The notes under the pieces: generated by a model
The model's input: the letters and a program-made list of their open reading frames with translations, nothing else
What the model was told of the DNA's origin: nothing
Databases searched by the model: none
Shown: positions 62,749 to 64,000 of the stretch, one piece after another
Layout: the number at the start of each line of letters is the position of its first letter
Position numbering within the stretch: the stretch's first letter is position 1
Program-made: the position numbers and the translations under genes
Source: Thermobifida cellulosilytica TB100
GTDB lineage: Bacteria > Actinomycetota > Actinomycetes > Streptosporangiales > Streptosporangiaceae
Direction: 5' to 3'
NCBI RefSeq assembly: GCF_001517975.1
Contig: NZ_KQ950180.1
Span: 1,180,167 to 1,244,166, forward strand
DNA length: 64,000 bases

Positions 62749-64000
62749 ATGTCCGGTGGCTCGTCGAAGACGATGGTGTTGGAAGGCCGCTATGAACTGC
62801 GCCCCCTGGCGTCCGGCGGTATGGGCGAGGTGTGGGAGGGACACGACACCCGCCTCGACCGGGAGGTGGCCGTCAAGTTCCTCCGCTTCCCCGACGGCGT
62901 CCACGACGAACAACTGGTACGCCGGTTCATCCGCGAATCGCGGATCACCGCCCGCCTCGAACATCCCGGAGTGCCCGCCGTGTTCGACCGGGGCACCCAT
63001 GAGGGACGGCCGTACCTGGTCATGCAGCGTGTCCACGGCATCAGCGTGTCCGATCTGATCGCCGAAGAGGGAGAGCTGCCCGTGGGCTGGGCCGCTGCCA
63101 TCGCCGCTCAGGTGTGCGCGGTGCTCACCGCTGCCCACGGGGCCTCCCTGGTCCACCGCGACCTCAAGCCCTCCAATCTCATGCTGGAACCGGAGGGAAC
63201 GGTCAAGGTCCTCGACTTCGGACTGGCCGTGGCTCTCGACCGCAACGACTTCTCCCAGATCACCCGCACAGGGCAGACGCTCGGTACTCCCGCCTACATG
63301 GCCCCCGAACAGGTGGCCGTCGGGATGAGCACCCCGCAGAGCGACCTGTACGCCCTGGGCTGTGTCCTCCACCAGATGCTGACCGGACAGCAGCCGTTCA
63401 CCGGCTCCACGGCCTACGCCACCATGAACAAGCAGGTCTCCGAGCCTCCGCAGTCGGTGCGGGTCCACCGGCCCGAAGTTCCCGCGGCCTTCGCCGACCT
63501 GGTGCTGCAACTGCTCGCGAAGAAACCCGAGGACCGGCCCGGCAGCGCCCAGGAGGTCTACCAACGGCTGCTGCCGTTCACGTCCGACCTCGGCCCTCTA
63601 CCGGGGCCTTTTCCCTCGCCGCAGCTTCCCGGGCCGACGCGCATGTACGCGACGGTGGTGAGCCGGGTGTTCGGCAGGGGCGCCGCAGCGGTTCCGGGCC
63701 GTCCCGGAAAAGAGACGGCAACGGCGTCCTTCCCAAAACCTCCCCGGCCACGACCGGCTCCGTCCGCTCCCGGTTTCGACCGCTCCGACCTGTCCCGCCT
63801 CCGGAAGCAGGCACTGGACCTCGCCTCGGAGTCCCGCTACAGCCAGGCCGCCGACGTACTGGCGTCCGCCGTCGGCATCGCCGAGCAGGCATTCGGCTCC
63901 CTGGACGCCGACGTGATGGACCTCCGCCGGCACCTCGCCGAGGCGCTGTTCGACGGGGGCGACTACCGCAGAGCGGCCCCGGTGTTCGCCGTTCTCGCCG
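62749..64000 (+). CDS. Ser/Thr protein kinase with TPR-like C-terminus (runs off the window)
   Basis: ATG 62749 follows GAGGAGA by seven bases; the frame is still open at 64000 (417 codons seen). The Hanks kinase is complete: SGGMGEVWEG Gly loop, VAVKFLRF with the ATP Lys, HRDLKPSN catalytic loop, LDFGLAVAL, and PAYMAPEQVA. A Pro-rich linker near residues 285-345 leads to helical repeats (LRKQALDLASESRYSQAADV; RRHLAEALFDGGDYRRAAPV) of TPR type. No membrane helix is seen so far. It lies 174 bases after drmC on the same strand, so it may be expressed with DISARM. It is unrelated in layout to the WD40 kinases. Confidence 0.9.
   Translation, partial: MSGGSSKTMVLEGRYELRPLASGGMGEVWEGHDTRLDREVAVKFLRFPDGVHDEQLVRRFIRESRITARLEHPGVPAVFDRGTHEGRPYLVMQRVHGISVSDLIAEEGELPVGWAAAIAAQVCAVLTAAHGASLVHRDLKPSNLMLEPEGTVKVLDFGLAVALDRNDFSQITRTGQTLGTPAYMAPEQVAVGMSTPQSDLYALGCVLHQMLTGQQPFTGSTAYATMNKQVSEPPQSVRVHRPEVPAAFADLVLQLLAKKPEDRPGSAQEVYQRLLPFTSDLGPLPGPFPSPQLPGPTRMYATVVSRVFGRGAAAVPGRPGKETATASFPKPPRPRPAPSAPGFDRSDLSRLRKQALDLASESRYSQAADVLASAVGIAEQAFGSLDADVMDLRRHLAEALFDGGDYRRAAPVFAVLA

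Overview
The window is very GC-rich, with dense genes, frequent GTG/TTG starts, ATGA/GTGA overlaps, DUF6879-type cassettes and UTRA/GntR regulators. This points to an actinomycete chromosome (Streptomyces or Nocardiopsaceae-like); the genus cannot be fixed from sequence alone. A 14-bp parS-like site near 24.9 kb suggests a chromosomal location in the ParB-covered, origin-facing part of the replicon.

Layout. 0.1-2.1 kb: a 20-repeat type I-E CRISPR array read from the minus strand (no cas genes inside the window), its leader, one copy of a palindrome-ended MITE-like repeat, and a decayed one-spacer second CRISPR with a recognisable copy of the leader. 2.2-15.6 kb: a DHA2-type MFS exporter, two convergent Sel1-repeat genes (the long one is a membrane-anchored P-loop NTPase interrupted by an in-frame amber codon), an ABC-2 exporter operon, a NarL-type two-component pair and a methyltransferase. 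15.7-17.7 kb: a yjbR/mmcQ gene cut in two by a 1.6-kb insertion carrying a GntR regulator and a short serine-recombinase-like ORF. 17.7-24.7 kb: three tandem paralogous Ser/Thr kinases with C-terminal WD40 propellers. 25.1-29.5 kb: agmatinase-family hydrolase, FAD-linked oxidase and BCCT osmolyte transporter.

29.6-62.6 kb is a defence island. A minus-strand operon encodes a multi-TerB_N/TerB_C protein, a BrxD-type ATPase and an Lhr/BrxHI-type helicase. Divergent from it lies class 1 DISARM, split in two: drmD-drmMI at 37.6-44.8 kb and drmA-drmB-drmC at 56.1-62.6 kb. The 11.4 kb between the halves holds tandem MITE-like repeats bracketing a DUF559 nuclease gene, an HTH-UTRA regulator with small partner genes and an HATPase, an SMI1-like protein, a frameshifted NB-ARC/TPR gene, a DUF6879 pair, and a winged-helix regulator with its membrane-protein partner and palindromic operators. 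A Ser/Thr kinase gene follows drmC and runs off the window.

How they may work together: DISARM (SNF2 helicase, adenine methylase, DrmAB helicase complex, PLD protein) is expected to restrict incoming phage DNA while host DNA is marked by DrmMI. The TerB-BrxD-Lhr trio uses BREX-type components without PglX/PglZ and may be an independent or cooperating defence module. The CRISPR array adds adaptive immunity if cas genes exist elsewhere. Several genes (yjbR, the Sel1 NTPase, the NB-ARC gene) carry single disabling lesions, so assembly error should be excluded before biology is built on them.
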